From the NCBI GenBank assembly GCA_964472305.1, contig CAYYJR010000001.1, forward strand, positions 248,001 through 312,000: 64,000 bases of DNA, written 5' to 3'. Positions within the stretch are counted from its first letter, which is position 1. Each line of letters starts with the position of its first letter. This document shows, one piece after another, positions 34,978 through 44,332 of the stretch. This DNA comes from CAYYJR01 sp964472305. Its GTDB lineage: Bacteria; Armatimonadota; Hebobacteria; CAIYQO01. Position numbers and translations under genes: made by a program. The notes under the pieces were generated by a model. It worked only from the letters and a program-made list of their open reading frames with translations, ran no database searches and had not been told where the DNA came from.

Positions 34978-35413
34978 ACAAATGCCTCGTTTCTCATGTA
35001 ATAAATGCTGTCATGCCCGGCCGCCATGCGGAGACCGGACGTGATATATCAGTATCGGATCGAGCTAACGCCGACTTAACTATTCCATACTTGACCCGAA
35101 GTCCGTAATAGATGCGGGAAAAATCTTTCCGACAACTTCACACGGGATAGTGCTGCGCAGGTGCGCACAAAGGATTCGGCGTGAAGCTTCAGTCGCCCTG
35201 CTGATATATGGGCTGTCATGCTTTTCGCCCCCGAATCCGGCAGTTCCTGCCGGGTTACTTGTATTTAATGCAGTTGTATTGCTCTTCTCCCTGTGCTGAT
35301 GATGGGATGCTGGTTGGGATATCGTCAAGTCGAGAGATGGCTGTCTGCAATGGGTGTGCCGTAACCCAAAATATGCTATGCTGTGTAACACACATATTCC
35401 CAGGGAGGTTGTC
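34978..35413. other. GGDEF-EAL and RACo-like divergent intergenic region
   Basis: This 436-bp gap is AT-richer than its surroundings. It has a hairpin CCGGCAG-TTC-CTGCCGG at 35236-35252 and a TGTGTAACACACA dyad next to the plus-strand start. A possible minus-strand promoter (TTAAGT-17-GATACT near 35075) would serve the GGDEF-EAL gene. Open frames across it lack ribosome sites. No gene is seen. Confidence 0.5.
35384..35396 (+). promoter_or_regulatory. TGTGTAACACACA dyad, possible operator
   Basis: An inverted repeat of 5 bp around AAC lies 17 bases before the GTG at 35414, just after a TATGCT -10-like hexamer. It could be a repressor site; no regulator is adjacent, so this is only suggestive. 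Confidence 0.35.
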
Positions 35414-37282
35414 GTGTCGTCGCGTTCGGATTTATCGGTAGTCAATGCGCTGGCCGCGGTTACATTTGTACCTGAAGGTCACACAGTCGAAGTGGAAACG
35501 GGCGTCACCGTGCTGCATGCCGCCCGGCTGGCTGGCGCCACCATCGATGCGCCATGCGGCGAGCGCGGACGTTGCGGCAAGTGCCGGGTGCGCGTGCTGG
35601 AAGGCGCAACGAACGAACTTAGCGCGCAGGAAATCGAACTGTTACAGCCGGCAGAGCTGGCATCGGGCGTGCGCCTGGCCTGCGAAATGATGGTGACGGG
35701 TCCGTTGACAGTCGAGATTCCCGAATCCAGCCGCAACCTGGCGCAGCGCAAGGCCACCGCCGAACTGCGGCGCATAGTGCATCCCGCGCCTTTCACCCGC
35801 AAATTGTGCGTGAAAGTCGCGCAACCCTCGCTGGCGGATGCCGATTTTCGTGACGACCTGGCGCGGTTGCGCGCGGCAGCGCCGGAGATCGCCGAGGTTG
35901 ACCTGGAGGCCGTGCGGTCGCTGCACGGCGTGCTGGTCGCCGGCAAGTATGCGGTGACCGCCGTGCTGGCAGGCAACCGTTTGCTTGGTGTCGAGCCGGG
36001 CGATACCTCACGCCAGCACTATGGCATGGCGGTCGATATCGGCACCACGTCACTGGTAGGTTACCTGATGAACCTGCGCACCGGCGAGGAAGCGGCGGTG
36101 TCCTTTCTGCCGAATCCGCAGGCCGCCTACGGCGCCGACGTCATCTCGCGCATCGAATTCGCGCAGGATAATCCGGCAAACATAGAGACGCTGCGCAAAG
36201 CGGTGACAAAGGCGATCAACGCCATCCTGCACAACGTCGCCCGCGATGCCGGCATCAGCACCGAGCAGATTTACGAGATGACGGTGGTGGGCAACACCTG
36301 TATGTCGCATCTGTTCCTGGGCATCGATCCACAGCCGCTCGGTCAAGCACCGTATGCCCCGGTGCTCGCTGATCCATTGTGCCTGACCGCCGCTGAATTG
36401 GGGCTGGCGATGCACCCGCGCGGACGCGTGCGCACGCTGCCCAACATTGCTGGCTTTGTCGGCGCGGACACCGTGGGCGTACTCGCTGCCAGCGACCTGG
36501 AGCACCAGAGCGGACTGCACGTGGCGGTGGATATCGGTACCAATGCCGAGGTGATGGCGGCGCTGGACAGCCGCCTTATTGCCTGTTCCACCGCGGCCGG
36601 ACCGGCCTTCGAAGGCGCGAAAATTTCGCAGGGGATGCGCGCGCAGCCGGGCGCCATCGACGGGCTCACCATCGGGCAGGATATCTTCGTGCACACGATC
36701 GGCGACCGCCCGGCGCAAGGCATCTGCGGTTCGGGCATCGTGGACGCCCTCGGCGAGTTGCTGCGCGTGGGCATGCTGGAGAGCAGCGGGCGCTTCGCCG
36801 ATCTCGACGATCTGCCCCATTTGCCCGCCGCGCTGCGCGAGCGTTTTGTCGATGACGGCGTGGTACTTGTGTGGGCAAAGGAGAGTGGCATCGACCGCGA
36901 TATTGTGCTCACCCAGCACGACGTCCGCGAAATACAGCTCGTGAAAGCCGCCATTTACGCCGGTATCGCCACGCTGTTGGAGAAACTCGGTCACACGCCC
37001 GACGAGTTGGATGGCTTGCACATCGCCGGCGCCTTTGGCACCTATATAAATAAGGAACACGCCCTCCGTATCGGGCTCATTCCCAATATCCCGCTGGATA
37101 AACTGGTTTTCCTGGGCAACGCCGCCGGCGCCGGGGCGAAGATGGCAGTCATCTCGCAAAACGAATTTACCACCATCTGCGCCACCGCGCGCCGTGTCGA
37201 ATATATGGAACTGGCCGGCGACCCGATCTTTCGTGATAACTTCGCCACGGCGATGATGCTCGCGCCGGGCTGCGAGGACTGA
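35414..37282 (+). CDS. RACo-like ferredoxin/ASKHA protein (DUF4445)
   Basis: 622 residues. A [2Fe-2S] ferredoxin domain at the N-terminus has cysteines 48, 54, 57 and 90 (Cys-X5-Cys-X2-Cys-X32-Cys). After a middle domain comes an ASKHA/actin-like part with YGMAVDIGTTSLVGYL, LHVAVDIGTNAEVM and ICGSGIVDALGELLRVGML, as in RACo, the reductive activator of corrinoid proteins. It would pass an electron to a corrinoid cofactor with ATP use; the methyltransferase or corrinoid partner is not in the window. The start is GTG at 35414 with GGGAGG upstream; the frame is open to 35354 but without a ribosome site. Confidence 0.88.
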   Translation: MSSRSDLSVVNALAAVTFVPEGHTVEVETGVTVLHAARLAGATIDAPCGERGRCGKCRVRVLEGATNELSAQEIELLQPAELASGVRLACEMMVTGPLTVEIPESSRNLAQRKATAELRRIVHPAPFTRKLCVKVAQPSLADADFRDDLARLRAAAPEIAEVDLEAVRSLHGVLVAGKYAVTAVLAGNRLLGVEPGDTSRQHYGMAVDIGTTSLVGYLMNLRTGEEAAVSFLPNPQAAYGADVISRIEFAQDNPANIETLRKAVTKAINAILHNVARDAGISTEQIYEMTVVGNTCMSHLFLGIDPQPLGQAPYAPVLADPLCLTAAELGLAMHPRGRVRTLPNIAGFVGADTVGVLAASDLEHQSGLHVAVDIGTNAEVMAALDSRLIACSTAAGPAFEGAKISQGMRAQPGAIDGLTIGQDIFVHTIGDRPAQGICGSGIVDALGELLRVGMLESSGRFADLDDLPHLPAALRERFVDDGVVLVWAKESGIDRDIVLTQHDVREIQLVKAAIYAGIATLLEKLGHTPDELDGLHIAGAFGTYINKEHALRIGLIPNIPLDKLVFLGNAAGAGAKMAVISQNEFTTICATARRVEYMELAGDPIFRDNFATAMMLAPGCED

Positions 37283-37488
37283 CACACCGGCCAGCGGGAA
37301 CGCGATTACGCCGACGATCTGGTCGTCCCTTTGCCCGGTATCAATTCGCGGATATCCGAATGCAGACCATCGCCGATCAACCCGCGCAAGCGGTGGAATG
37401 GCGCCCAATCCCATATCGGGTGTGACGGAGGCGGAGTGTTCGCACGGCGAGTGGGCGCCGCCGCACCGCTGTTGCCATCCAGACGCGC

Positions 37489-37522
37489 AAAACGCCCGTG
37501 GCTTTCGCGAAGGCCACGGGCG
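37489..37522 (-). terminator. intrinsic terminator of greA
   Basis: On the minus strand GCCCGTGGC and GCCACGGGC form a 9-bp stem, followed by GTTTTGC, about 24 bp after the greA stop. Confidence 0.85.
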
Positions 37523-37545
37523 CAGATGCGTGGATGGGTGAGAAG

Positions 37546-38034
37546 CTACTCTTCGTCGCCCAGCGGAGGCAACTGTACGCCGACGATTTTCACCCGCCGA
37601 ATGCCGGCTGGAGCGTCGAAAGTCACTTCGTCGTTCGGGTGGTTGCCCAACAGCGCGCGGCCCAACGGCGATTCCACTGACAGATACTCATCAGCGAGGT
37701 GCGCTTCCTGTTCGCTCACCAGGGTATATTCGGTCCGATGCTGCGTCTCCAGGTTCTCGACAATCACCTGGACACCCAGCATCGCCTCGTTGACATCTCC
37801 GGTGACCTTGATGATCTCCACCGAAGAAAGCAGTTGCTCCAGTTCGTGGATGCGTCCTTCGATGACACCCTGGTCACGTTTCGCGACTTCATATTCGGCA
37901 TTCTCGCGAATATCGCCATATTCCCGCGCCTGGATGAGGTCGGCCATCACCTGGGGACGGCGCACTTCGACCAGGTCGCGCAATTCGGCGTGCAGACGCC
38001 GGTACCCACTCGGGGTGAGATATACAGATGCCAC
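37546..38034 (-). CDS. greA: transcription elongation factor GreA
   Basis: 162 residues, normal length. An N-terminal coiled coil (about 8-75) with AREYGDIRENAEYEVAKRDQGVIEGRI carries the acidic tip that rescues backtracked RNA polymerase; the C-terminal FKBP-like part has SVESPLGRALLGN and VTFDAPAG. The start is GTG at 38034 with AAGGAG six bases upstream; a longer frame to 38097 covers the leader and a hairpin. A promoter lies at 38165-38193. The leader carries CCCCGCTG/CAGCGGGG (38086-38106). Confidence 0.95.
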   Translation of the reverse strand: MASVYLTPSGYRRLHAELRDLVEVRRPQVMADLIQAREYGDIRENAEYEVAKRDQGVIEGRIHELEQLLSSVEIIKVTGDVNEAMLGVQVIVENLETQHRTEYTLVSEQEAHLADEYLSVESPLGRALLGNHPNDEVTFDAPAGIRRVKIVGVQLPPLGDEE

Positions 38035-38085
38035 GGCAACTCCTTCGGTCCGGTATGACAAAAACCGATGCCAGATATGGAATAA

Positions 38086-38106
38086 CCCCGCTGACAAGCA
38101 GCGGGG
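38086..38106 (-). terminator. hairpin in the greA leader, possible attenuator
   Basis: CCCCGCTG (38086-38093) and CAGCGGGG (38099-38106) form a perfect 8-bp stem with a 5-base loop, 52 bp before the GTG. On the minus strand it is followed by TTATTCC. In E. coli, greA has a leader hairpin that gives a small RNA; here the role is inferred. Confidence 0.5.
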
Positions 38107-38164
38107 CGACGATGGTCTGGATTTTCACGGCGCCTTGCGCGGCGCCATAACAACTATGATTCAT

Positions 38165-38193
38165 ACGATAGCAACTTCAGGTGATCCTGTCTA
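38165..38193 (-). promoter_or_regulatory. promoter of greA
   Basis: TAGACA (38193-38188), 17-bp spacer, TATCGT (38170-38165). Confidence 0.6.
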
Positions 38194-38618
38194 GTAGCTA
38201 TGCAGAAATGGCCTTCCACGTATGGGGCACTCCTGATTTCATCTTTCCCGCAGAGTTGTTGACGATGCGGGAGGAATCGGGCGGCGTGCGTCAAAATATG
38301 TCTATACGCAACCTTCGCCGGAAGGCAGAGATACTCCGCAAGGTAATCCACTCGTTCGTGTGACGGGACTACCGAAGTCCGGAAAAGTTCGCTATAATGT
38401 TCGGCAGAGGAGAGACAACCCGCGACACGCATCGATGCGCTTTGCCGCGCGTCATGCCATGGTACGCTCGGAGGGGTGGTTCGTCTCCATCAGTCTGCCG
38501 ACCGGCATCGCCGGATGTGCGGGCACTGGCTGCGCAAATGGACTCGGCGCTGCTTCCGCATGGATGATCCAATTTGCGCCCATGACGGGGAATCAACAAC
38601 AGGGCTGTGGAAGTGTGG

Positions 38619-38624
38619 TATAAT
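38619..38624 (+). promoter_or_regulatory. extended -10 of pilB, with overlapping dyad
   Basis: TGGTATAAT has the extended -10 TG and a consensus TATAAT. GTGGT and ACCAC flank it as an inverted repeat (38615-38630), a possible operator. No strong -35 was found. Confidence 0.6.
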
Positions 38625-38699
38625 CACCACAATCCCTTGCCCGGGCGCTATTGAACGGGCCGTTGATTTGCACAACCGCTCAAAAGGAAAAGGTAGCTG

Positions 38700-40484
38700 A
38701 TGTCAACAGCGCGAGGAGTCAAAATCCCGATAGGGAAAATCTTGCTCGATCAGGGTAAGATTACTCCAGATCACCTCAAACAGGTCCTCACGTTACAGAA
38801 GAGCACCACCGAGAAGTTGGGACGGCTCCTGGTCGACCTGGGATTTGTCAGCGAGCACGAAGTACTGATCGCGTATGCGCAACAGTTAAACGTGCCGATG
38901 TACGATCCTGAAAAGACGCCGCCCGACCCCGGTGTGGCCAAGGTGATCCCGGATGACCTGGTGCAGCGGTATAACCTGGTGCCGCTACGCCGCAACGGCA
39001 CCAAGCTGGTGGTGGCCATGGCCGACCCCACCAACGTGTTTGCGCTCGACGATCTGCGCCTCATCACCGGATTCGAGATCGAACCGGTGCTGGCAACGCT
39101 GGAAAATATCAACATCATCCGCGGCGGCGCCGTGCCGCCCGCCGACAGCGGCTCTTCGGTCACCCAGGCGATTGCCGCGACCGCCGCCACCACGCAGATC
39201 GATGAACAGAACGAAAAAACCTCCGCCGCCGACATCGACAGCATGCTGGAGGCCATTCGCCGGCCGGATGCGCCCGGTGAGTCCAGCGCCGATTCCGATG
39301 AATCGGTGGAAATATCCGAAGATGCGCCCATCATTCGCATGGTCAACGTGCTGATCCAGAACGCGATTAAGCAAGTCGCATCGGACATCCACGTCGAACC
39401 CGACCGGCGGCAGGTACGCGTGCGCTACCGCATCGACGGCGTGTTATATGAAGTGATGACCCTCCCGAAATTCGCCCATGCGCCGCTCATCTCGCGTTTG
39501 AAAATTATGGCGGAGATGAACATCGCCGAACGGCGCATTCCGCAGGACGGCCGCATCCACCTGCGCCATGAGAAACGCGACTACGACATGCGCGTAAACG
39601 TGTTGCCTACCGTGTTCGGGGAAAAATGCGTCATGCGCATCCTCGACCAGAGCAGCGTGTTGATCGGTCTGGGACGCCTCGGTTTTACTCCCGAGATGAT
39701 GGCCGCGCTGGAAGCGCTGGTCGAACGGACAAACGGCATGGTGCTGGCCACCGGCCCCACCGGGTCGGGCAAGACCACCACGCTGTATTCGATTCTGAAC
39801 CGCATCAACTCGGTCGATAAAAATATTCTCACCGTCGAGGATCCGGTCGAATACCAGTTACCCGGCGTCAACCAGGTGTCGGTGAACCGTAAAGGCGGCC
39901 TCACTTTCCCGGTAGCCATGCGCGCCTTCCTGCGCCAGGATCCGGATATCATCATGGTCGGTGAGATTCGTGACCTGGAAACGGCGGAAATTGCCGTGCA
40001 GGCCTCGCTGACCGGTCACCTCGTGCTCTCCACGCTCCACACGAATGACTCCCCCTCCACCATTGTCCGTCTCTCCGACATGGGTGTGGAACCGTTCCTG
40101 ATCTCAGCTTCCATCATTGGTGTCATCGCCCAGCGCCTGGCACGCAAGATCTGTGATCACTGCAAAGAGCCGGACGAACCACCGGCGGATGCGCTGATGC
40201 GCCTGGGTATGACGGAAGATGACATTCGCAACGCCACCTTCTTCCGTGCGGTCGGGTGCGATGAATGCATGAATCGCGGGTATCGAGGGCGACTGGGCAT
40301 CTTTGAACTGCTCACCCTGAACGAAGATCTAGCCGAGTTGGTCGTGCGACGCGCGCCGTTGTCGGAAATCGCGCAGGCTGCCATTTCGGCCGGCATGACG
40401 ACGCTGATGATGGATGGACTGGCGAAAGTGAAGGCCGGGATGACGACGCTGGAAGAAGTGTTGCGCGTCGTCTCATCACATTGA
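38700..40484 (+). CDS. pilB: type IV pilus assembly ATPase PilB/GspE
   Basis: 594 residues. An N-terminal MshE-type domain (about 5-150), an Asp/Ser-rich linker (about 150-205), then the secretion ATPase: GPTGSGKTTT (Walker A, about 351-360), VGEIRDLETAEIAVQ (Walker B), HTNDSPSTIVRL (His box) and a C-terminal zinc knuckle CDHC..CDEC. It powers pilus extension or secretion from the cytoplasm. AAGGAAAAGG lies about 8 bases before the ATG. It is first of pilB-pilT-pilC-pilD-pilin, all on plus. Confidence 0.96.
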   Translation: MSTARGVKIPIGKILLDQGKITPDHLKQVLTLQKSTTEKLGRLLVDLGFVSEHEVLIAYAQQLNVPMYDPEKTPPDPGVAKVIPDDLVQRYNLVPLRRNGTKLVVAMADPTNVFALDDLRLITGFEIEPVLATLENINIIRGGAVPPADSGSSVTQAIAATAATTQIDEQNEKTSAADIDSMLEAIRRPDAPGESSADSDESVEISEDAPIIRMVNVLIQNAIKQVASDIHVEPDRRQVRVRYRIDGVLYEVMTLPKFAHAPLISRLKIMAEMNIAERRIPQDGRIHLRHEKRDYDMRVNVLPTVFGEKCVMRILDQSSVLIGLGRLGFTPEMMAALEALVERTNGMVLATGPTGSGKTTTLYSILNRINSVDKNILTVEDPVEYQLPGVNQVSVNRKGGLTFPVAMRAFLRQDPDIIMVGEIRDLETAEIAVQASLTGHLVLSTLHTNDSPSTIVRLSDMGVEPFLISASIIGVIAQRLARKICDHCKEPDEPPADALMRLGMTEDDIRNATFFRAVGCDECMNRGYRGRLGIFELLTLNEDLAELVVRRAPLSEIAQAAISAGMTTLMMDGLAKVKAGMTTLEEVLRVVSSH

Positions 40485-40516
40485 TCCGCATCCTCCCATA
40501 CACCGCCACCGGGGGC

Positions 40517-40546
40517 TTGACATTTTATCCCTAGGTAAGGTATGTA
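40517..40546 (+). promoter_or_regulatory. promoter of pilT
   Basis: TTGACA (40517-40522), 18-bp spacer, TATGTA (40541-40546), between pilB and pilT. It suggests retraction and extension ATPases can be expressed separately. Confidence 0.75.
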
Positions 40547-40593
40547 TGTAGGGGTTTTTGGGAATAATCACCGATAGCGAAGGTAGGTAGGGG

Positions 40594-41790
40594 ATGGAAG
40601 CATCTGGAGCGATACAACAACGTCCTCCGCTCACGCTCAGGTCGAACGACCCCTCGCGGCCGCGAGACCTGAGCGAGATTCACGTGGACGAATTATTAGA
40701 GCTCATCGTGGAAGCCAAGGGCTCGGACCTGCATCTGGCGGTCGGCCTGCCACCCATCTACCGGCTGGATGGCGATCTGGTGCCGGGCAACTATACCAAG
40801 TTTACCCCGCAGGTGATCCAGCGGATGGGTTATGATATCTTAACCGACGAGCAGATACAGCGCTTTGAAAACACGCTGGAACTGGACTTTTCCTATCAGT
40901 TGGGCAAATCCAGCCGTTTCCGCGTGAACCTGTTCCGCGACCGCGGCGCCGTGGCGGCCGCGTTCCGAACCATTCCGTTTCGCATCCCGACACTGGAAGA
41001 ACTGGGCCAACCGGCCATCGCGCGCGACATGACCACCCGCCACCGCGGCTTGATCCTGGTGACCGGTCCGACGGGGTCCGGCAAATCGACGACGCTGGCG
41101 GCGATGCTGGGTGAAATCAACCGCAACTACCGCAAACACATCATCACGATCGAAGACCCCATCGAATATCTGCACACGCACAATCAGAGCGTCATTAACC
41201 AGCGTGAGGTGGGCCAGGACACCAAAGAATTCAAAAACGCCCTGCGCGCCGCCCTCCGCGAAGACCCCGACATCCTACTCGTGGGCGAAATGCGAGACCT
41301 GGAGACGATGGAACTGGCGATTACGGCTGCCGAAACGGGCCACCTGGTGTTCGCCACCGTGCACACCAGCAGCGCCGCGCAGACGGTGGACCGCATCGTC
41401 GACGTCTTCCCGGTCGCCCAGCAGGAACAGATCCGCGTCATGCTGTCCAATAACCTGATCGCCGTTTTCACCCAGCAGCTCGCGCCGCGGGTGGGCGGGG
41501 GACGCGTCTGCGTACAGGAGATCATGGTGGCCTCGCCGGCCATCCGCAACCTGATCCGTGAGGCTAAGGCTCACCAGATGAACTCCATTATCCAGACGAG
41601 TGCGCATATGGGCATGAAAACCATGGACCAGGCCCTGCGCGATGCCTACAATCAAGGCCTCATCACGTATGAGACCGCCATCGAGCGCTGTATGAATGTT
41701 GATGAATTGAAGAAGATGATGCTCTCGGATGGCACCTTACCCGATATGGGAGGCTCGGTGAATGATTCATCGGGCAAAGGCGGTCGCTAA
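40594..41790 (+). CDS. pilT: pilus retraction ATPase PilT
   Basis: 398 residues. GPTGSGKSTTL (Walker A, about 157-167), VGEMRDLETMELAI (Walker B) and HTSSAAQT (His box), with the PilT-type N-terminal HVDELLELIVEAKGSDLHLAVG and the AIRNLIREAKAHQMNSIIQTS region in which PilT has its AIRNLIRE motif. The AIRNLIRE motif is typical of retraction ATPases and distinguishes it from PilB. It has its own promoter. The C-terminus is extended with Ser/Gly-rich residues. It retracts pili, giving twitching motility. Confidence 0.96.
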   Translation: MEASGAIQQRPPLTLRSNDPSRPRDLSEIHVDELLELIVEAKGSDLHLAVGLPPIYRLDGDLVPGNYTKFTPQVIQRMGYDILTDEQIQRFENTLELDFSYQLGKSSRFRVNLFRDRGAVAAAFRTIPFRIPTLEELGQPAIARDMTTRHRGLILVTGPTGSGKSTTLAAMLGEINRNYRKHIITIEDPIEYLHTHNQSVINQREVGQDTKEFKNALRAALREDPDILLVGEMRDLETMELAITAAETGHLVFATVHTSSAAQTVDRIVDVFPVAQQEQIRVMLSNNLIAVFTQQLAPRVGGGRVCVQEIMVASPAIRNLIREAKAHQMNSIIQTSAHMGMKTMDQALRDAYNQGLITYETAIERCMNVDELKKMMLSDGTLPDMGGSVNDSSGKGGR

Positions 41791-41873
41791 TCGCGTGATC
41801 GCATGATTGGCGCCGGCAGCACCACCGTACGCTTGCTGCCGGGACGGTTGTCCGACACGGAGGAGGAAAGACC

Positions 41874-43154
41874 ATGCCAGTGTTCTCGTATATTGCGCGA
41901 GACCAGAACGGGAAAATTCAAGAAGGCACCACTGACGCCGAGAACAGCCAGATTCTCGCCCGTCGCTTGCGCGAACGCGGCCTGTGGGTGCAAAAGATCG
42001 ACACGGCGACCACCGGTCCGAAAGAGAAAGCCGCGCCCGCCAAGGCTGCCCCAGTGGGGAAAGAAACCAAGGCTGAAGCCCCGAACAAGGTCAAGAAGAA
42101 AAAGATCGGCAAAGTCAAAGGCCGTGAATTAACGATGTTTTGCCGACAGTTCTCGACCATGATCAACGCCGGTGTGACCATGGTGCGCTGCCTGGCGGTG
42201 CTGGAACAACAGACGGCCAGCCCCAACCTGAAAAAGATCATCCGCGATGTCCAGTATTCGGTAGAAAGCGGCGAAACACTGACCCGCTCGCTCTCCCACT
42301 TCCCGCATGTATTCAACAACCTGTTTATCGGGTTGGTGCGCGCCGGTGAAGTGGGTGGCGTGCTGGACGAAACCCTCGACCGCCTGGCAACATTCCTGGA
42401 AGAAGACCTAAAGTTGAAGCGCAAGGTCAAGTCGGCGATGACCTACCCGATCATCGTCATGACGCTGGCCATCCTCATCGTGGTCGGCCTGGTGACCTTC
42501 ATTGTGCCGAAGTTTATGGAACTGTTCAAGGACTTCGATATCACGATGCCCGCGGCGACTCAGTTCCTCATCACCTGCAGCAACTTCATGACCAACCCGG
42601 TCAACGTCATCGCGCTGGTGGGCACGATTATCGGCTTATCCATCAGTATCAACCGGATTAAGGCGACGAAAACGGGTAAGCGGTATTACGATAAAATCAT
42701 GTTGAAGGCGCCGGTCTTCGGCATGTTGAACCATCGTATCGCGCTGGCGCGCTTCTCGCGAACCATGGCAACGCTGATGACATCGGGCGTCCCGATCTTG
42801 CAGGCATTGGAAACGGTGGCCGGCGCCATCGACAATGCGATACTGGAGGAAGCGGTGTTGAGCGCGCGCACGGCGGTCCGCGAAGGCCAGCGCCTGGGTG
42901 ACCCGCTGGAAAAAAGTAAGATGTTCCCGCCTATGGTGGTGCAAATGATCTCCATCGGCGAGGAAACCGGGTCGCTTGACGCCATGTTGTCCAAAGTCGC
43001 CGACTTCTATGAAGCGGAAGTGGATGCCATGCTGGAAAGTCTGACCGCCGCATTGGAACCGTTGTTAATCGTGTTCCTCGGCGGCGTCGTCGGCTTCATC
43101 GTCGTCGCGATGTTCATGCCGCTGGTGCAGATTATCAATAAGCTCGCAACGTAG
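41874..43154 (+). CDS. pilC: type IV pilus inner-membrane protein PilC/GspF
   Basis: 426 residues. Two T2SF domains (about 85-205 and 290-415) each with membrane helices, with FCRQFSTMINAGVTMVRCLAVLEQQ in the first and ARFSRTMATLMTSGVPILQALETVAG in the second. A Lys/Ala/Pro-rich linker (about 45-80) between the N-terminal strand and the first domain is longer than usual and positively charged. It is the platform protein of the pilus machine. AGGAGGAAAG six bases before the ATG. Confidence 0.95.
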   Translation: MPVFSYIARDQNGKIQEGTTDAENSQILARRLRERGLWVQKIDTATTGPKEKAAPAKAAPVGKETKAEAPNKVKKKKIGKVKGRELTMFCRQFSTMINAGVTMVRCLAVLEQQTASPNLKKIIRDVQYSVESGETLTRSLSHFPHVFNNLFIGLVRAGEVGGVLDETLDRLATFLEEDLKLKRKVKSAMTYPIIVMTLAILIVVGLVTFIVPKFMELFKDFDITMPAATQFLITCSNFMTNPVNVIALVGTIIGLSISINRIKATKTGKRYYDKIMLKAPVFGMLNHRIALARFSRTMATLMTSGVPILQALETVAGAIDNAILEEAVLSARTAVREGQRLGDPLEKSKMFPPMVVQMISIGEETGSLDAMLSKVADFYEAEVDAMLESLTAALEPLLIVFLGGVVGFIVVAMFMPLVQIINKLAT

Positions 43155-43235
43155 TGCACCCATATCTACGGCGCCGGGCCGGCCATGCCGGTCTGGCGCG
43201 ATGTTTACAACCATACGAGGGGAGTCGCCCGATTC

Positions 43236-44186
43236 ATGACTAGCAGCCAGTTCATCGCCGGAGCGGTGACGGCGTTCATCTTCGGCATCACCATCGGCAG
43301 TTTTTTGAACGTCTGCATCTATCGCCTGCCCCTGGGCGAATCGCTCTCTACCCCACCGTCGCATTGCCCCAAGTGCAATACGCGCCTGCGCACGCCCGAC
43401 CTGTTTCCATTGTTTAGTTTTCTGCTGTTGCGCGGCCGCTGTCGCTACTGTGGCGTACGCATCTCCTGGCGCTATTTCAGCATCGAACTCATCACCGGAT
43501 TACTGTTCGTCGCCTGTTGGTGGTCGCTGGCGGCGCGCTTCTCCGGCGAGATACTGCTGGGCCCGTTGGGGGTGGGGCTGATGGCAGCGCTGGGCATCTT
43601 TGTCGCGGCGATGCTGGTCACGTTCATGATCGACCTGGATACCACCTATGTGATCGAGCCGGTCACCTGGGTGGGCATGGCGGCCGGCCTGGCCTTCGAA
43701 CTACTCGGCACGCGCGATTTCCACGGCTTCGGGACGCATCTCGGCGCGCTCACCATTCCCTACCTGCCCATGGCGGTGCCCGGCATGATTATCGGGTTCC
43801 TGGTTTTCATTGGGATGGATCTGTTCGGTCGACTGCTATTCCGAAAACCGGGCATGGGTCTGGGCGATGCCTACATCGGCGCGGCCATTGGGGCTATGCT
43901 GGGTCCGGGACTGGCGCTGCTCTCGTTCGGCATTGCCATTATGCTGGGCGCGCTGGTGGGCATCGTGTTGATGATCGCCGGCGCGCTGACGCCCTCAGCC
44001 GCACCCGGCACGGAAATACCCGAAACGGAGGGCACGCTGCAGGATGATGAGGAGTTGCCGCAGGGACGCTACATGCCGTTCGGTCCTTTCCTGACGGCCA
44101 GTGCCGTAGCGGTAATGCTCGCTCCCACCTGGTTCCTCGCCACCGTGCAACAGTTGTGGCAATCCTACATGCGTATGTTTGCCTGA
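43236..44186 (+). CDS. pilD: prepilin peptidase PilD
   Basis: 316 residues. Many membrane helices. The cytoplasmic zinc loop has Cys44, Cys47, Cys69 and Cys72, and the aspartic-peptidase residues are in DLDTT and in PGMGLGD (GxGD). It cleaves prepilin leaders and often N-methylates the new N-terminus. The start at 43236 (MTSSQF) fits the family; the frame is open upstream to 43185 but no ribosome site is there. It is followed by a pilin gene, so likely the maturation enzyme of that pilin. Confidence 0.93.
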   Translation: MTSSQFIAGAVTAFIFGITIGSFLNVCIYRLPLGESLSTPPSHCPKCNTRLRTPDLFPLFSFLLLRGRCRYCGVRISWRYFSIELITGLLFVACWWSLAARFSGEILLGPLGVGLMAALGIFVAAMLVTFMIDLDTTYVIEPVTWVGMAAGLAFELLGTRDFHGFGTHLGALTIPYLPMAVPGMIIGFLVFIGMDLFGRLLFRKPGMGLGDAYIGAAIGAMLGPGLALLSFGIAIMLGALVGIVLMIAGALTPSAAPGTEIPETEGTLQDDEELPQGRYMPFGPFLTASAVAVMLAPTWFLATVQQLWQSYMRMFA

Positions 44187-44332
44187 CACGAGGCGGATCA
44201 GGATGCCGCGTTCCTGTCGGCGTTCACCGTGGGGGATAACGCGTGGAAACCTGTTTCCAGGGTGTGGCATGGGTTACGCTCGGGCCTGCGTGCGGTATAA
44301 TAGGATAAACGGTGCCGGAAGAGGAGAGAGCC

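Larger units (their letters stand above)
38035..38699. other. greA-pilB divergent intergenic region
   Basis: This 665-bp gap is the longest without a gene. It holds the greA leader and promoter (38035-38193), then 500 bp with no convincing frame. Two TATAAT hexamers lie at 38394-38399 and 38619-38624; the second is likely the pilB promoter. The first could start a small RNA or a longer pilB leader. Confidence 0.5.

Noticed and set aside
36050..37414. Long minus-strand frame opposite the RACo-like gene
   Set aside because: The plus-strand frame has ferredoxin cysteines and ASKHA motifs; the opposite frame has none and is a GC-bias shadow.
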